Positions 9,273-17,920 of a stretch of 64,000 nucleotides of DNA are shown piece after piece; the first letter of the stretch is position 1; each line of letters starts with the position of its first letter. The stretch comes from Dyella solisilvae (GTDB lineage: Bacteria > Pseudomonadota > Gammaproteobacteria > Xanthomonadales > Rhodanobacteraceae). The position numbers and the translations under genes are program-made. The notes under the pieces are model-generated. The model saw only the letters and a list, made by a program, of their open reading frames with translations. It did not search any database and had not been told where the DNA came from. The stretch is taken from the NCBI RefSeq assembly GCF_003351225.1, contig NZ_QQSY01000002.1:757917-821916 (forward strand), read 5' to 3'.

Positions 9273-10259
9273 ATGACACCACTGGCACACGAGACTGAGG
9301 CTTATCTGCAAACCATCCTCCCAGGGTTGGTCGGCATGGTGCGCCCGGCGCCGACGGAACGGGTCGCGAACTTGCCCTATTACCTAGGGCAGCTCAAGCT
9401 GTACACGGTACAAGTCGCCGAGAGGGAGGTTGCCCTTGTCCTTGGACCCTTCGACGGCAAGAGGGGCGACACCAAGAAGATGCTGGCATCTCTCAGCAAA
9501 TACCTGAATTTGCCTGTTATCTACGTCCTGAAGGGCCTGCAGTCCTTTGAACGAAAGCAGCTCATCGCGAGCGGCATTCAGTTCTTGGTCCCGGGGAACC
9601 AGCTCTTTGCGCCGAGCCTGGGCATGGACCTGAGGGAGTACTTCCGACCGGGGGCGACCGCCACCGAGGGCCAACTCAGCCCCTCTGCCCAGGCCATCCT
9701 CATCTGGCTACTGCTCATTGGTTATGAGGAACCCTGGGTGGCCGCCGAGGTCGCCGCCCGCCTGGGCTATACCGCCATGACCGCCACGCGTGCCGTGCGA
9801 GAACTCGAGGCTGCCGAACTGATCGAGCAGACGCGGCTCGGACGGAGGAAATGCATACACCTAATAGACGCACCCCGGCCGACGTGGGAGCGCGCCAAGC
9901 CGCTCATGCGCAATCCCGAGCTTCGGGTCGAGTTTGTGGGGCGTAGAAGGTTTGCCCATGGACAACACGGGATTCGTGTCGCCGGCCTCGATGCTTTGGC
10001 GACCCGGACCATGCTCGCCACACCGAATACCCATGCTTGGGCAGTCGAGCAGGCAGAGTGGGCAAAGATTCAACGGGGCATGCCGGCCGCAGATCCCTGG
10101 GACACAGCCGAGGTCATCCAGATCTGGGCTTACCCGCCGACCATTCTGCCGGACCAAACCACTGTGGACCCGCTGTCCCTCATTGTGAGCTTGCGAGATA
10201 ACGACGACGAGCGCGTGCAACTAGCGATCGAGGAATTGGAGAAGACGCTGTGGCAGTGA
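9273..10259 (+). CDS. AbiEi-like antitoxin / wHTH transcriptional regulator
   Basis: About 328 residues. The N-terminal ~130 residues form an alpha/beta region (YYLGQLKLYTVQVAEREVALVLGPFDGK, LPVIYVLKGLQSFERK). A winged helix follows, with the recognition region VAARLGYTAMTATRAVRELEAAELIEQ. The C-terminal domain contains a conserved-looking stretch around HGIRVAGLDALA. Pairing with a nucleotidyltransferase gene is typical of type IV AbiE toxin-antitoxin systems, where this partner represses the operon and counters the toxin. I prefer ATG 9273, six bases after AGGAAAG. An upstream ATG at 9219 lies inside the operator repeats and has no ribosome site. Confidence 0.75.
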   Translation: MTPLAHETEAYLQTILPGLVGMVRPAPTERVANLPYYLGQLKLYTVQVAEREVALVLGPFDGKRGDTKKMLASLSKYLNLPVIYVLKGLQSFERKQLIASGIQFLVPGNQLFAPSLGMDLREYFRPGATATEGQLSPSAQAILIWLLLIGYEEPWVAAEVAARLGYTAMTATRAVRELEAAELIEQTRLGRRKCIHLIDAPRPTWERAKPLMRNPELRVEFVGRRRFAHGQHGIRVAGLDALATRTMLATPNTHAWAVEQAEWAKIQRGMPAADPWDTAEVIQIWAYPPTILPDQTTVDPLSLIVSLRDNDDERVQLAIEELEKTLWQ

Positions 10260-11020
10260 TCGCAGGCATGGACCGGTTCCGCGAGTGGTTCGCAGAGCAT
10301 CAAGACCAATTCGTACTAATTGGCGGCTGCGCCGCCAGCACGGTGATGAATGAGGAGGGCCTCGAATTCCGGGCGACCAAGGACATCGACATGGTGCTCG
10401 TGGTCGAGGCCCTGACTCCCAAATTCGGTGAGCTGTTCTGGGCGTTCATCAAGGCGGGCGGCTACGAGATCAAACAGCAGAGCGATACGGGCAAACCATG
10501 CTTCTACCGTTTCGGCCGTCCACAGGATCTGTCCTTTCCAGCGATGGTGGAGCTGTTTGCGCGCACGCCGGACCTGATTAGCCCGCTGGCGGACAACAAC
10601 AACCTGGCCCCAATCCCCATCGAGGAAGGTGTGTCGAGCCTTTCAGCTATCCTCCTCGATGACGCCTACTACCACTTCCTCGTCACCGGGCGGGACATCG
10701 TTCGAGGCATCCCGCTCATTCGGGAGGACCGATTAATACCCTTCAAGGCGAAGGCCTTTCTGGACCTCTCCGACAGGGGGGAGGATTCCAAGAAGGTACG
10801 CAAGCACCTGAGCGATGTTGTTGAGCTGACTGTTTTGCTGGCGCCGAACACGCGCATTGATCTCCCGGGTCAGATCCCGGACGACATGCGTCGCTTCCTT
10901 GAAGTCGCCTCAGCGCTGCCAGACAACGCACTGGCCCGCTACGGCGGACGCGCCCGCTTCGATCATGTACTGGCGTCCATAGCCAAGGCCTTTCAGCTCG
11001 GTGACCCAGTAACGGCATAG
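10250..11020 (+). CDS. nucleotidyltransferase, AbiEii-like toxin
   Basis: 256 residues. The nucleotidyltransferase signature is clear near the N-terminus: LIGGCAASTVMNEEG, then RATKDIDMVLV, giving the G-G/S and D-x-D metal-binding pattern. A basic segment, LIPFKAKAFLDL, follows in the second half, as in AbiEii/MenT-like enzymes. Family members transfer nucleotides to tRNA or other targets and arrest growth during phage infection; the substrate here is unknown. The gene begins at GTG 10250 with GGAG upstream and overlaps the antitoxin gene by 10 bases, so translation is coupled. Confidence 0.75.
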   Translation: MAVIAGMDRFREWFAEHQDQFVLIGGCAASTVMNEEGLEFRATKDIDMVLVVEALTPKFGELFWAFIKAGGYEIKQQSDTGKPCFYRFGRPQDLSFPAMVELFARTPDLISPLADNNNLAPIPIEEGVSSLSAILLDDAYYHFLVTGRDIVRGIPLIREDRLIPFKAKAFLDLSDRGEDSKKVRKHLSDVVELTVLLAPNTRIDLPGQIPDDMRRFLEVASALPDNALARYGGRARFDHVLASIAKAFQLGDPVTA

Positions 11021-11196
11021 CGTCGCCTCGGCGGGGCGCCAGTTGCGTCAATCGGAGGCCGGGGTACATCCGGTGGGATGGTCGGTCCAGCCTTCGGTGT
11101 GCGCCAACCTCAGGGACTATTACTCGAATTGCATAGCTGTGCTGGCTGCGGGACCATCAAGCGACGACTCTCCCTCTAGGGCAATTTCCACCATCG

Positions 11197-11337
11197 TCAG
11201 TCTTCCTGGCGGCGCTTTCGATATTCCTCGACCTTCGCATCTACGGCCGCACAAAAGGCTTTCACGGCGGAGTCCTCTTCGGGACTGGGTAGTTTTACGT
11301 AATGCGGATCGCTCCGATCGTTTCGTAACTCGTCCAC
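11197..11337 (-). CDS. possible small charged protein (46 residues)
   Basis: This short frame encodes VDELRNDRSDPHYVKLPSP, then a helical charged end (VKAFCAAVDAKVEEYRKRRQED). It lies 26 bases beyond the stop of the upstream gene 11364-11879 on the same strand. It has amino-acid composition typical of real proteins, unlike the overlapping Arg/Ser-rich frame. The GTG start has no strong ribosome site; reinitiation after the upstream stop is possible. Unknown family. Confidence 0.35.
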   Translation of the reverse strand: MDELRNDRSDPHYVKLPSPEEDSAVKAFCAAVDAKVEEYRKRRQED

Positions 11338-11363
11338 CGTCGCGTTGAGTGAAGTGCAGTGCG

Positions 11364-11879
11364 CTATTTTTCTTCCGGGCGGGCATCAGCCGACATAGTG
11401 CTTGCAATTTCAAACCAAAACTCGCTCGTGATTCGGACCTTACTCGCCTCACGCCGACTCAGATGAGCTTCGATGTTGAAGCTCGGATCACGAATACCAT
11501 TTGGGCCTTCCCACTCCTTCTGCAATGCATCCCATTCACTCTCCGGGAATGCGGTGATTTCGAATTCCAGGACATCGTAGGCACCGTAAATGAGTCTTTG
11601 ACGGAGAAGGCTCCACTTGATGCCGGAAAATTTTTGTCCCTCCTCGCGAAAGATGATCATCTCCTCGTAGATCCTCTTCTCAACGAAGGCGTACTCCACG
11701 CCAACAACGTCAAATGGGACTCCTGCCGGAACAACCGGGTCATTCTTGTCGATGACGCAGGCATCCTCCATGGAGTAGCCCCATCCTCCTCGGATGGGGA
11801 GTTCACCGATACTATTGAAGTCCTCCGCCAGGATTTGGCGCGGGCTCTCGCGGGTCACAAGCTTCGCAATCGGTTGCAT
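11364..11879 (-). CDS. hypothetical protein
   Basis: About 171 residues, soluble and mixed alpha/beta, with motifs IRGGWGYSMEDACVIDK and VVGVEYAFVEKRIYEEMI. An internal WSLLRQRLIYGAYDVLEFEITAFPE segment follows. Start chosen at 11879 because GGGAG precedes it at good distance; an upstream ATG (11906) is in frame but has no such site. A very small frame follows it on the same strand. I do not recognise the family. Confidence 0.6.
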   Translation of the reverse strand: MQPIAKLVTRESPRQILAEDFNSIGELPIRGGWGYSMEDACVIDKNDPVVPAGVPFDVVGVEYAFVEKRIYEEMIIFREEGQKFSGIKWSLLRQRLIYGAYDVLEFEITAFPESEWDALQKEWEGPNGIRDPSFNIEAHLSRREASKVRITSEFWFEIASTMSADARPEEK

Positions 11880-12000
11880 GAAGAAATCTCCCTTCATTGA
11901 AATCATGCGCTTTTCTTCGCCCGCGCCGTGGCGGCGGAGTCAACATTGATGGCCATTGAGCCTGGCCAACGTCAGTCTCCCGTGGTACTTGGCTTAAGAA

Positions 12001-12420
12001 TCAATCCAGAATGTCGTCATCACCAAGCACCCTTTTTGCCAAGGCGCGTGCGTGGTCGGCCAGGGCCCGACCCATTTGAGGAGCCGGAGAGGCGCCCGTC
12101 ATCGTTGCAAGAAACTCCGCACGACGCCGGCACAACTCCCTCACCTGGAGCCGGAACACAGCTGCTTCGTTCGGCTGGCGCACCTTGAATGCCTGGTAGC
12201 CGGCCGGACCAAGGGTGCGGACGAGCCAGTCCAGGTACCCAACGGAATCGACGTTGCCTATGCCCTTATAGGCGAAACGGACGGAGGGCTTTTCGGACTG
12301 GCCCAATCTCGTCCAGCGACGCAGCAGGACCGCGGCCTCCACCGCATCGTCCGGCGGCGGGTTATGGACCGCCATGGTCGCCAACGCGATGGTTTCACTG
12401 CTGCCGGTAGCATGGTGCAT
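12001..12420 (-). CDS. hypothetical protein
   Basis: 139 residues, Ala/Arg-rich and mostly helical (AVEAAVLLRRWTRLG; FRLQVRELCRRRAEFLATM). ATG 12420 is preceded by AGGGG; the longer frame starting at TTG 12468 is less likely. It lies 49 bases downstream of the 65-residue gene at 12470-12667, in the same orientation, so the two probably form one transcript. No family was recognised. Confidence 0.5.
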   Translation of the reverse strand: MHHATGSSETIALATMAVHNPPPDDAVEAAVLLRRWTRLGQSEKPSVRFAYKGIGNVDSVGYLDWLVRTLGPAGYQAFKVRQPNEAAVFRLQVRELCRRRAEFLATMTGASPAPQMGRALADHARALAKRVLGDDDILD

Positions 12421-12469
12421 GATGCAACCCCTACTCAGTATTCCGGTGCCATTGATTGACGCGGCCAAT

Positions 12470-12667
12470 TCAGCCGGCCGAGGCGTCCGGAAGCTCTGCC
12501 TGCGTCGCGCCGTGGATGGCGCTGACGGCCCCGAGTGCGCGCGACAAGTCGCGGATAATCGCCTGCAACTTGACGTGTTGCTCGCGCTGGCGCCTCAGAT
12601 AGAAGTCCCGCTGGCGGGGCGTCAGGGTGCGGACGAACTCCGCATCGGTCGAGAGGGGTGTGCTCAT
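12470..12667 (-). CDS. small hypothetical helical protein
   Basis: 65 residues: a short polar start, then FVRTLTPRQRDFYLRRQREQHVKLQ and a helical AIIRDLSRALGAVSAI region. ATG 12667 follows a near-perfect ribosome site (AGAAGGAGG), which is why the longer frame from 12739 is rejected. It heads the small two-gene unit with 12001-12420. The basic helix could bind nucleic acid, but this is only a composition impression. Confidence 0.55.
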   Translation of the reverse strand: MSTPLSTDAEFVRTLTPRQRDFYLRRQREQHVKLQAIIRDLSRALGAVSAIHGATQAELPDASAG

Positions 12668-13130
12668 GATGACCTCCTTCTGGGTTGTCGAGACGCTGCC
12701 GGCGCACTGTGGGACAAGGCAAGCCAAAGCAGCCCTCACAAAAGAGAAGGCTCCGCTTTAGCAGCATTTTTACCCCGCCCTGCAAGCTGGACATTCAACT
12801 CGGCGGCAGGCGTATCTTACCATTGACTTGGCGGCATGCAAGCCACCTGCATGATAATATTTGGACGTCTATACGTCCGCCACGTCCGTGTTGTATATGG
12901 GGTTTCAGGGCCAACATCGCCACTGCAGCGACAAGCTCGCGACATTGCCATAGGCGACCGATCGGTTATGAGCAACATAGAGGCTGCAAGTACCCGTACG
13001 GGCATCGAAGATTTTATGGGATAGAGCTATCTCGACGCTGGGGCGTTGCGTGTCGTTTGTGCCAAGGGCCCCATTCCTAAAGCATCGGCACAGGATTAAA
13101 GTCGAGCTCATTCAACGAAGGATACGGCCA
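12668..13130. promoter_or_regulatory. divergent intergenic region with an inverted repeat
   Basis: No gene. A perfect 6-base inverted repeat (GGACGT, 4-base spacer, ACGTCC) lies at 12863-12878, between the leftward small genes and the rightward HEPN operon. It could be an operator; no repressor gene is adjacent. Confidence 0.35.
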
Positions 13131-13793
13131 GTGCCAACCAAGGATTTCGAGGCGGCGTCGCTCAAGACGAAGCATCGGCAGGTGCGAGACGGACAGCCCG
13201 AGGATCTCCGAGTGAGGATACATCGCGCCATCAGTTGGCTCGATCGTGCCGAGCGCGAGGTTCAGGACATGGACGCTAGATTCATCTTTCTGTGGGTGTC
13301 GCTCAATGCGGCCTATGCCAGGGAATTCGGCTTTGAGCAGACGGAGCGTGAACAGACTCGTGCCTTCGTCAGCAAAGTGCTTTCCTGTGATCACGCGGGG
13401 CGTCTTCAGGAAGCCGTCTTCAAGCAATTCACTGGGCCCATCCGAACCTTGGTCGAGAACAAATTTGTCTTCGAGCCTTTCTGGCGAGCGATGCGCGAAC
13501 ACGACAGCGGCGACCGTTGGGAGGTCCAGTTTGCGTCCAGCAAGCGCATTGCATTGCGCGCACTCATGGACCGGCAGACCGATGTCGTGCTGTCCATCAT
13601 CCTCGACCGCCTCTATGTGCTGCGCAACCAGCTGGTCCATGGGGGCGCCACTTGGAACAGCGGAGCCAATAGGGCCCAGGTGAAGGACGGTGCCGCCATC
13701 CTCGCCACCCTGATGCCGATCATCATCGACGTGATGATGGACGGTGACTCAGTCGATTTCGAACCGATCGCATTTCCGCACATCAAGGAGTAG
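13131..13793 (+). CDS. HEPN-domain protein (Apea-like), putative RNase
   Basis: 220 residues, all helical. The HEPN signature R-x4-H is visible as LRNQLVHGG (Arg165, His170). An earlier helix, IFLWVSLNAAYARE, matches the start of Apea-like HEPN domains. HEPN proteins are commonly metal-independent RNases in toxin-antitoxin and abortive-infection systems. GTG 13131 has the ribosome site GAAGGA at good spacing; the in-frame ATG at 13050 has none. The next gene, a phosphatase, starts 3 bases after the stop, and its ribosome site lies in this gene's last codons. The two are therefore coupled. Confidence 0.75.
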   Translation: MPTKDFEAASLKTKHRQVRDGQPEDLRVRIHRAISWLDRAEREVQDMDARFIFLWVSLNAAYAREFGFEQTEREQTRAFVSKVLSCDHAGRLQEAVFKQFTGPIRTLVENKFVFEPFWRAMREHDSGDRWEVQFASSKRIALRALMDRQTDVVLSIILDRLYVLRNQLVHGGATWNSGANRAQVKDGAAILATLMPIIIDVMMDGDSVDFEPIAFPHIKE

Positions 13794-13796
13794 GCC

Positions 13797-14834
13797 TTGA
13801 CGCAGAGCCCTGTCCAACGCCTTTTCGATGGCCCCCTCGACATCGTGGGAGACGTCCATGGCGAGATCTCAGCGCTGGAGCAATTGCTGGAAAATATGGG
13901 CTATGCGCCGAACGGAGAACATCCCGCTGGGCGCCGCCTGGTGTTCCTTGGTGACCTGGTCGACCGTGGGGAGGACAGTCCCGCCGTTGTCAAACGCGTG
14001 TCCGACCTCGTCCGCAATGGCTTGGCCCAGTGCGTACTGGGAAACCATGAGCTCAACCTTTTGCTCGATTCACGCAAGGAAGGCAATGGCTGGTTCTACG
14101 CTCAAACCGACGACCATGATCATTCGCGCGGGCACTTTCGCGACGCGCCACGTGCTGACGCTTCGGAACGCGACGCGATCTTAAAGTGGTTCTCGACTCT
14201 TCCACTGGCGTTGGAGCGCGAGGATCTCCGCGTCGTGCATGCCTGCTGGCACCCGCCTGCGATCAATGACCTTCGCGACGATGCACGACCGGTGCGTGAT
14301 CTCTGTGAGAATTGGTCGGAGCGCGTAGAGGCGTCCGCAGAGCACGATGGGTTGTATGCGGCGCGGAAGGAAGAGCTCCAGCAGTGGAAGAAAGCCCTTC
14401 ATGATCCCGAGGCCTTGGTGCCCATGCTTCCTGCGATCGCCGCGATCGATGCGCGCACCCAGTCCATGAACCCAGTCAAGGTGCTAACGAGTGGATTGGA
14501 GAGGCAGACGTCACAGCCGTTCTTTAGTAACGGGAGGTGGCGCATGACAGAGCGAGAGGCCTGGTGGAACGAGTACAGCGACGAGCCAGCGGTAGTATTT
14601 GGTCACTACTGGCGCTGGCCTGGCGACGAGAGGGAAGCAACGGCCCGCAGCCGGGGGCCCAATCTTTTCGACGGAACGAGCACGTGGCAGTGGCTTGGCC
14701 CACTGGGGAATGCGATGTGCGTCGACTACTGCGCCGGGCTACGATGGCGCGAGCGCAAGTCAGGTGTACAACAACATGTCGGCCTACTTGCGGCCGTCCG
14801 CTGGCCGGAGCGGGACGTCATAACGTCCGGATGA
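13797..14834 (+). CDS. PPP-type metallophosphoesterase
   Basis: 345 residues. The three metal motifs of the PPP family are intact: GDVHG (18-22), GDLVDRG (52-58) and GNHE (82-85), followed by VVHACWHP and a late FGHYW histidine. Relatives are Ser/Thr phosphatases and Ap4A hydrolases. The start is TTG 13797, six bases after AAGGAG that overlaps the end of the HEPN gene. Likely roles are removal of a modification from the HEPN protein or of phosphates placed by the island's kinase. Neither is shown by sequence. A nucleotide hydrolase is an alternative. Confidence 0.8.
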   Translation: MTQSPVQRLFDGPLDIVGDVHGEISALEQLLENMGYAPNGEHPAGRRLVFLGDLVDRGEDSPAVVKRVSDLVRNGLAQCVLGNHELNLLLDSRKEGNGWFYAQTDDHDHSRGHFRDAPRADASERDAILKWFSTLPLALEREDLRVVHACWHPPAINDLRDDARPVRDLCENWSERVEASAEHDGLYAARKEELQQWKKALHDPEALVPMLPAIAAIDARTQSMNPVKVLTSGLERQTSQPFFSNGRWRMTEREAWWNEYSDEPAVVFGHYWRWPGDEREATARSRGPNLFDGTSTWQWLGPLGNAMCVDYCAGLRWRERKSGVQQHVGLLAAVRWPERDVITSG

Positions 14835-14911
14835 TCGCCTCACGCCAAAAAGGAATCGCGCTTCACTATGCCTAGGCCCGCTTGAGTTTGATAGACAATC
14901 TCGGACCAATA

Positions 14912-14955
14912 GTGGACTGCCCTGGAGATGGTCGCGCTTCCGGCCGGTGGCTGGA
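14912..14955 (+). mobile_element. second copy of the IS3-type end
   Basis: GTGGACTGCCCTGGAGAT and the CGCTTCCGGCC that follows align with 6745-6779 (TTGGATTGCCCCGGAGAT, CACTTCCGGCC) in the same orientation. No transposase sequence follows before the next gene. It marks the right edge of the kinase-to-phosphatase block. Confidence 0.55.
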
Positions 14956-15028
14956 CTACATCGGGGCGATGCCCATGCCTCCAGTAGCGGAGCGAATAAG
15001 AGCCCGGAATTAGAATTCACTAACGCAT

Positions 15029-17920
15029 TCATTGATCGGCATCGATGGGCTCTTTGGCTTCTGCAGTAGATGCTAGTTGGGATGCACTTTCCGGCGCCTG
15101 TTCGCACCGGGCCAGTGATATCCATCCATATCCCTCGGGCAGTAGCGCGCCAGTGCTGCGCTCCGCAAGTAGCCGGTCAATGCGAGTCTCCGCAGCCTGC
15201 ACAAAGTCGCCACTGACCGATTGAACCGCTCCCGACGGGGCGTTCTCCTGTGGTTCCAAGAGAAATTCCGATAGCTCGCGGGGATTCAATTGGATGTCGG
15301 CTCCACCCACCTGGTGCAGAGCAGTCAGCTCGCTGCGCATGCGACGCCCACGCTCGTCTTGCCAGTGGAGGATGGACAAGCCCAAGGCCCCGGCGTGTTC
15401 CCCTAGCGCAATTGGTGCAGTAAGCCCCTCAAAGTCGTAATCGAGCGACCTTGCCAGCAGGTACTTTACAAGGCGGTGATCCATGTCGAGCCGTTCAAAC
15501 CGAACGCCTTCCGGCGCGAAAGTGCGGTCGAACGCGACCAGAGTCTCGGCATCCAGCCCCGGAAGATTTTCCCGCACTGAGGCTGGCAGGACGAGGCGCC
15601 ATGCCATGCCGGGAAAGCGTTGACTCGGCTTCACCTCACCGCCGAGGGCGTAGATCATGCCACCGACGAAAGCGTGCAGGTGTTCGATCCCCATCTGAAG
15701 GGTGTCCTTGAGCTCATCCGCCTGATAGCTCACGGCGTGGTGAAACAAGTCGCGCTGCACCTCCGACGCCTGCCGGGCGCGCTCGATGGCTTCATCGATG
15801 CGCTCGGACGTGCGCTTGACCGTGGCACCACGCGCCTCTTCAAGGATCTCCTCGACATCAAGCAAGCCGGCCAACTCTCCAACGATGTCGCTAATCAGCG
15901 TCTCCCGCGTCATCTCTTCAACGGTGGCCAAGTCTCGCGCCACTTGTTCCAGCCGCTCATACATCTTGGCAACCACACCTTCATCCGCGGAGGCGAGGCT
16001 CTCCAAATTGAACGCTGAGACGTGATTTTGCTGGCCGTACCGGTAAAGGCGGCCAATCCGTTGTGCCAGCCGCATGGGGTTCCAAGGCAAGTCGAAATTG
16101 ACCAGCATATGGCAACGCCGCTGCAAGTTGATGCCCTCGCCGCCCGCTTCGGTCGAGACAAGAAACTGACCGTTGCCCTCAAAATGTCGGATGGATTCGA
16201 TGCGTTCTTCGACATCCATGCCGCCATTTATGACCGACACCTTGTGCGGTCCAAAGTTTTCTTCGAGCTTGTGCCTGATGTAATCCTGGGTACCCCGGTA
16301 TTCCGTAAAAATTAGAAGCTTTTCATTGGGGTTGGCCGACAGAATTGGCGCCAAGATGCAGCTTAGGAAGGCGCTCATCTTGACGTCGTCAAGCAACGCC
16401 ACCTCACACCCCCTGATTAACAGTCGCAGGCGATCGGCCTCGCCATCGAAGAACGCGGCCGATGGCGTCTCCTGAGCTTCCTCAAACTCACCCTGGAAAC
16501 GATCGTCCTGGATCTCAAGCTGCTCGATCACCTTGGCGCTGCTGCTTGCCTCCAGGCGCGCCAGACGCCTTATGAGCGCTTGCATCAACGTGTAGATGGA
16601 CGAAGCGGCAAGCTTGCGATAGACGGTCATGACGAAACCGATGGCTCGGCCGGTCGATGAACCGCTTGCCCGCGCTGCGCGATATCCCTCTTCGAGGTAG
16701 GCGGCCAGTTGGTCCTCCAGCTCGGTAAGCTCAGGGTTGGCGTCGACCTGTATCATCCTAGATGTCTGCCCCTTAAAGATGAAGTTTCCTTCAGCATCGG
16801 TGACGTCCGCTTTGCGATTGCGGAACACCATTCGCGACAATAGCGACTGATCGAAATCGATGCCCTCCATGTCTGAGGCCAATTCCGGCCGGAGCAAATG
16901 GAGCAACGCGACGAATTGATCTTGCCTGCCTTGGTGGGGGGTCGCCGTGAGCATTAAGATGTTGCGGGTACGGTGACGAAGGTGCTCGGCCAGTCGGAAT
17001 CGATCCGACTTCTCATAGCTCTGACCCTTCTGTTTTCTTGTCAAACGGTGGGCTTCATCGAAGATCACCAGGTCCCAAGGCTCGGCTTCCATGATGCTGC
17101 CCAAGTGCGCCACTGCCTTGAGCTGGTCCATCGATGCGATCACGCGGTCGTAGAGCTTCCAGTGCGCAGTATCGCCAACTGAAAAATCAGTACCGTAGAT
17201 TAGAAAGTCGTCCAGACCGAACTTTAGCTTGAGGTCCTCCTGCCACTGGCGCGTCAGCCCGGCAGGCACCACGATGAGAATCCTGCTTGCTAAGCTGCGC
17301 TGCCTGAGTGCGGCGACAATCAAGCCAGCCTCTATTGTTTTCCCAAGGCCCACATCGTCCGCAACGAGCCAATTCAAGTTGCCAGAGGCCAGGATGTGAT
17401 GAACTAGATGAATCTGATGGGGTAGCGGATCGATGTCGAATCGCGAGAGTGCCCCAGTGTTCTCGTTCCAGAACACAAGCGCGTGTGCCAGCGTGCGCAG
17501 TCGAAATCTCTCGGCTGCATCCGGGCCACCCACATCGCCACGTTTGAATCGGAAGGCCGGGCCTTTGATGAAGCGAAAGCGTTGCCACGGCATCCAAAGA
17601 CGCTCCCCGCGAGAAGCGAACTCCACCAGAAGCTGACGCTGCCCACCGATGTCCCGGATGGCACGTACAACGCCCGTACCTAGCGGTGGACCGTACCCCG
17701 GTGACGGGTCATGAAGGACGTCGTGTCCTCGCGCAAATCCGCAGGCAAGACGGTCCAGGCTCACCACGTCCACCTGCTTGGTGCGTAACCATTGAACGGT
17801 TGCGGACGCTCCGTGATTGGAGATCATGATCTTGTGTACAACCCCCGGATTTCGTTCAGCGTCCATCGTGTCCCGGAGGACTACCCAGGCGCCGAGGGCG
17901 GGAAGGAGATTGTTTGTCAT
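15029..17920 (-). CDS. SNF2-type helicase (RapA/DrmD-like)
   Basis: 963 residues. N-terminal ~160 residues are a beta-rich region with DNA-remodeller character. The helicase core follows: DDVGLGKTIEAGL (Walker A), VIFDEAHRL (DEAH box) and TATPHQG, then the second lobe with FTEYRGTQDYI, STEAGGEGINLQ and RIGRLYRYGQ. The C-terminal ~250 residues are unassigned. Such SNF2 proteins translocate on duplex DNA; in DISARM the analogous DrmD protein is one subunit. This gene overlaps the upstream unknown gene by ATGA and nothing follows it, so it forms a two-gene unit. ATG 17920 is the coupled start. Confidence 0.85.
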   Translation of the reverse strand: MTNNLLPALGAWVVLRDTMDAERNPGVVHKIMISNHGASATVQWLRTKQVDVVSLDRLACGFARGHDVLHDPSPGYGPPLGTGVVRAIRDIGGQRQLLVEFASRGERLWMPWQRFRFIKGPAFRFKRGDVGGPDAAERFRLRTLAHALVFWNENTGALSRFDIDPLPHQIHLVHHILASGNLNWLVADDVGLGKTIEAGLIVAALRQRSLASRILIVVPAGLTRQWQEDLKLKFGLDDFLIYGTDFSVGDTAHWKLYDRVIASMDQLKAVAHLGSIMEAEPWDLVIFDEAHRLTRKQKGQSYEKSDRFRLAEHLRHRTRNILMLTATPHQGRQDQFVALLHLLRPELASDMEGIDFDQSLLSRMVFRNRKADVTDAEGNFIFKGQTSRMIQVDANPELTELEDQLAAYLEEGYRAARASGSSTGRAIGFVMTVYRKLAASSIYTLMQALIRRLARLEASSSAKVIEQLEIQDDRFQGEFEEAQETPSAAFFDGEADRLRLLIRGCEVALLDDVKMSAFLSCILAPILSANPNEKLLIFTEYRGTQDYIRHKLEENFGPHKVSVINGGMDVEERIESIRHFEGNGQFLVSTEAGGEGINLQRRCHMLVNFDLPWNPMRLAQRIGRLYRYGQQNHVSAFNLESLASADEGVVAKMYERLEQVARDLATVEEMTRETLISDIVGELAGLLDVEEILEEARGATVKRTSERIDEAIERARQASEVQRDLFHHAVSYQADELKDTLQMGIEHLHAFVGGMIYALGGEVKPSQRFPGMAWRLVLPASVRENLPGLDAETLVAFDRTFAPEGVRFERLDMDHRLVKYLLARSLDYDFEGLTAPIALGEHAGALGLSILHWQDERGRRMRSELTALHQVGGADIQLNPRELSEFLLEPQENAPSGAVQSVSGDFVQAAETRIDRLLAERSTGALLPEGYGWISLARCEQAPESASQLASTAEAKEPIDADQ

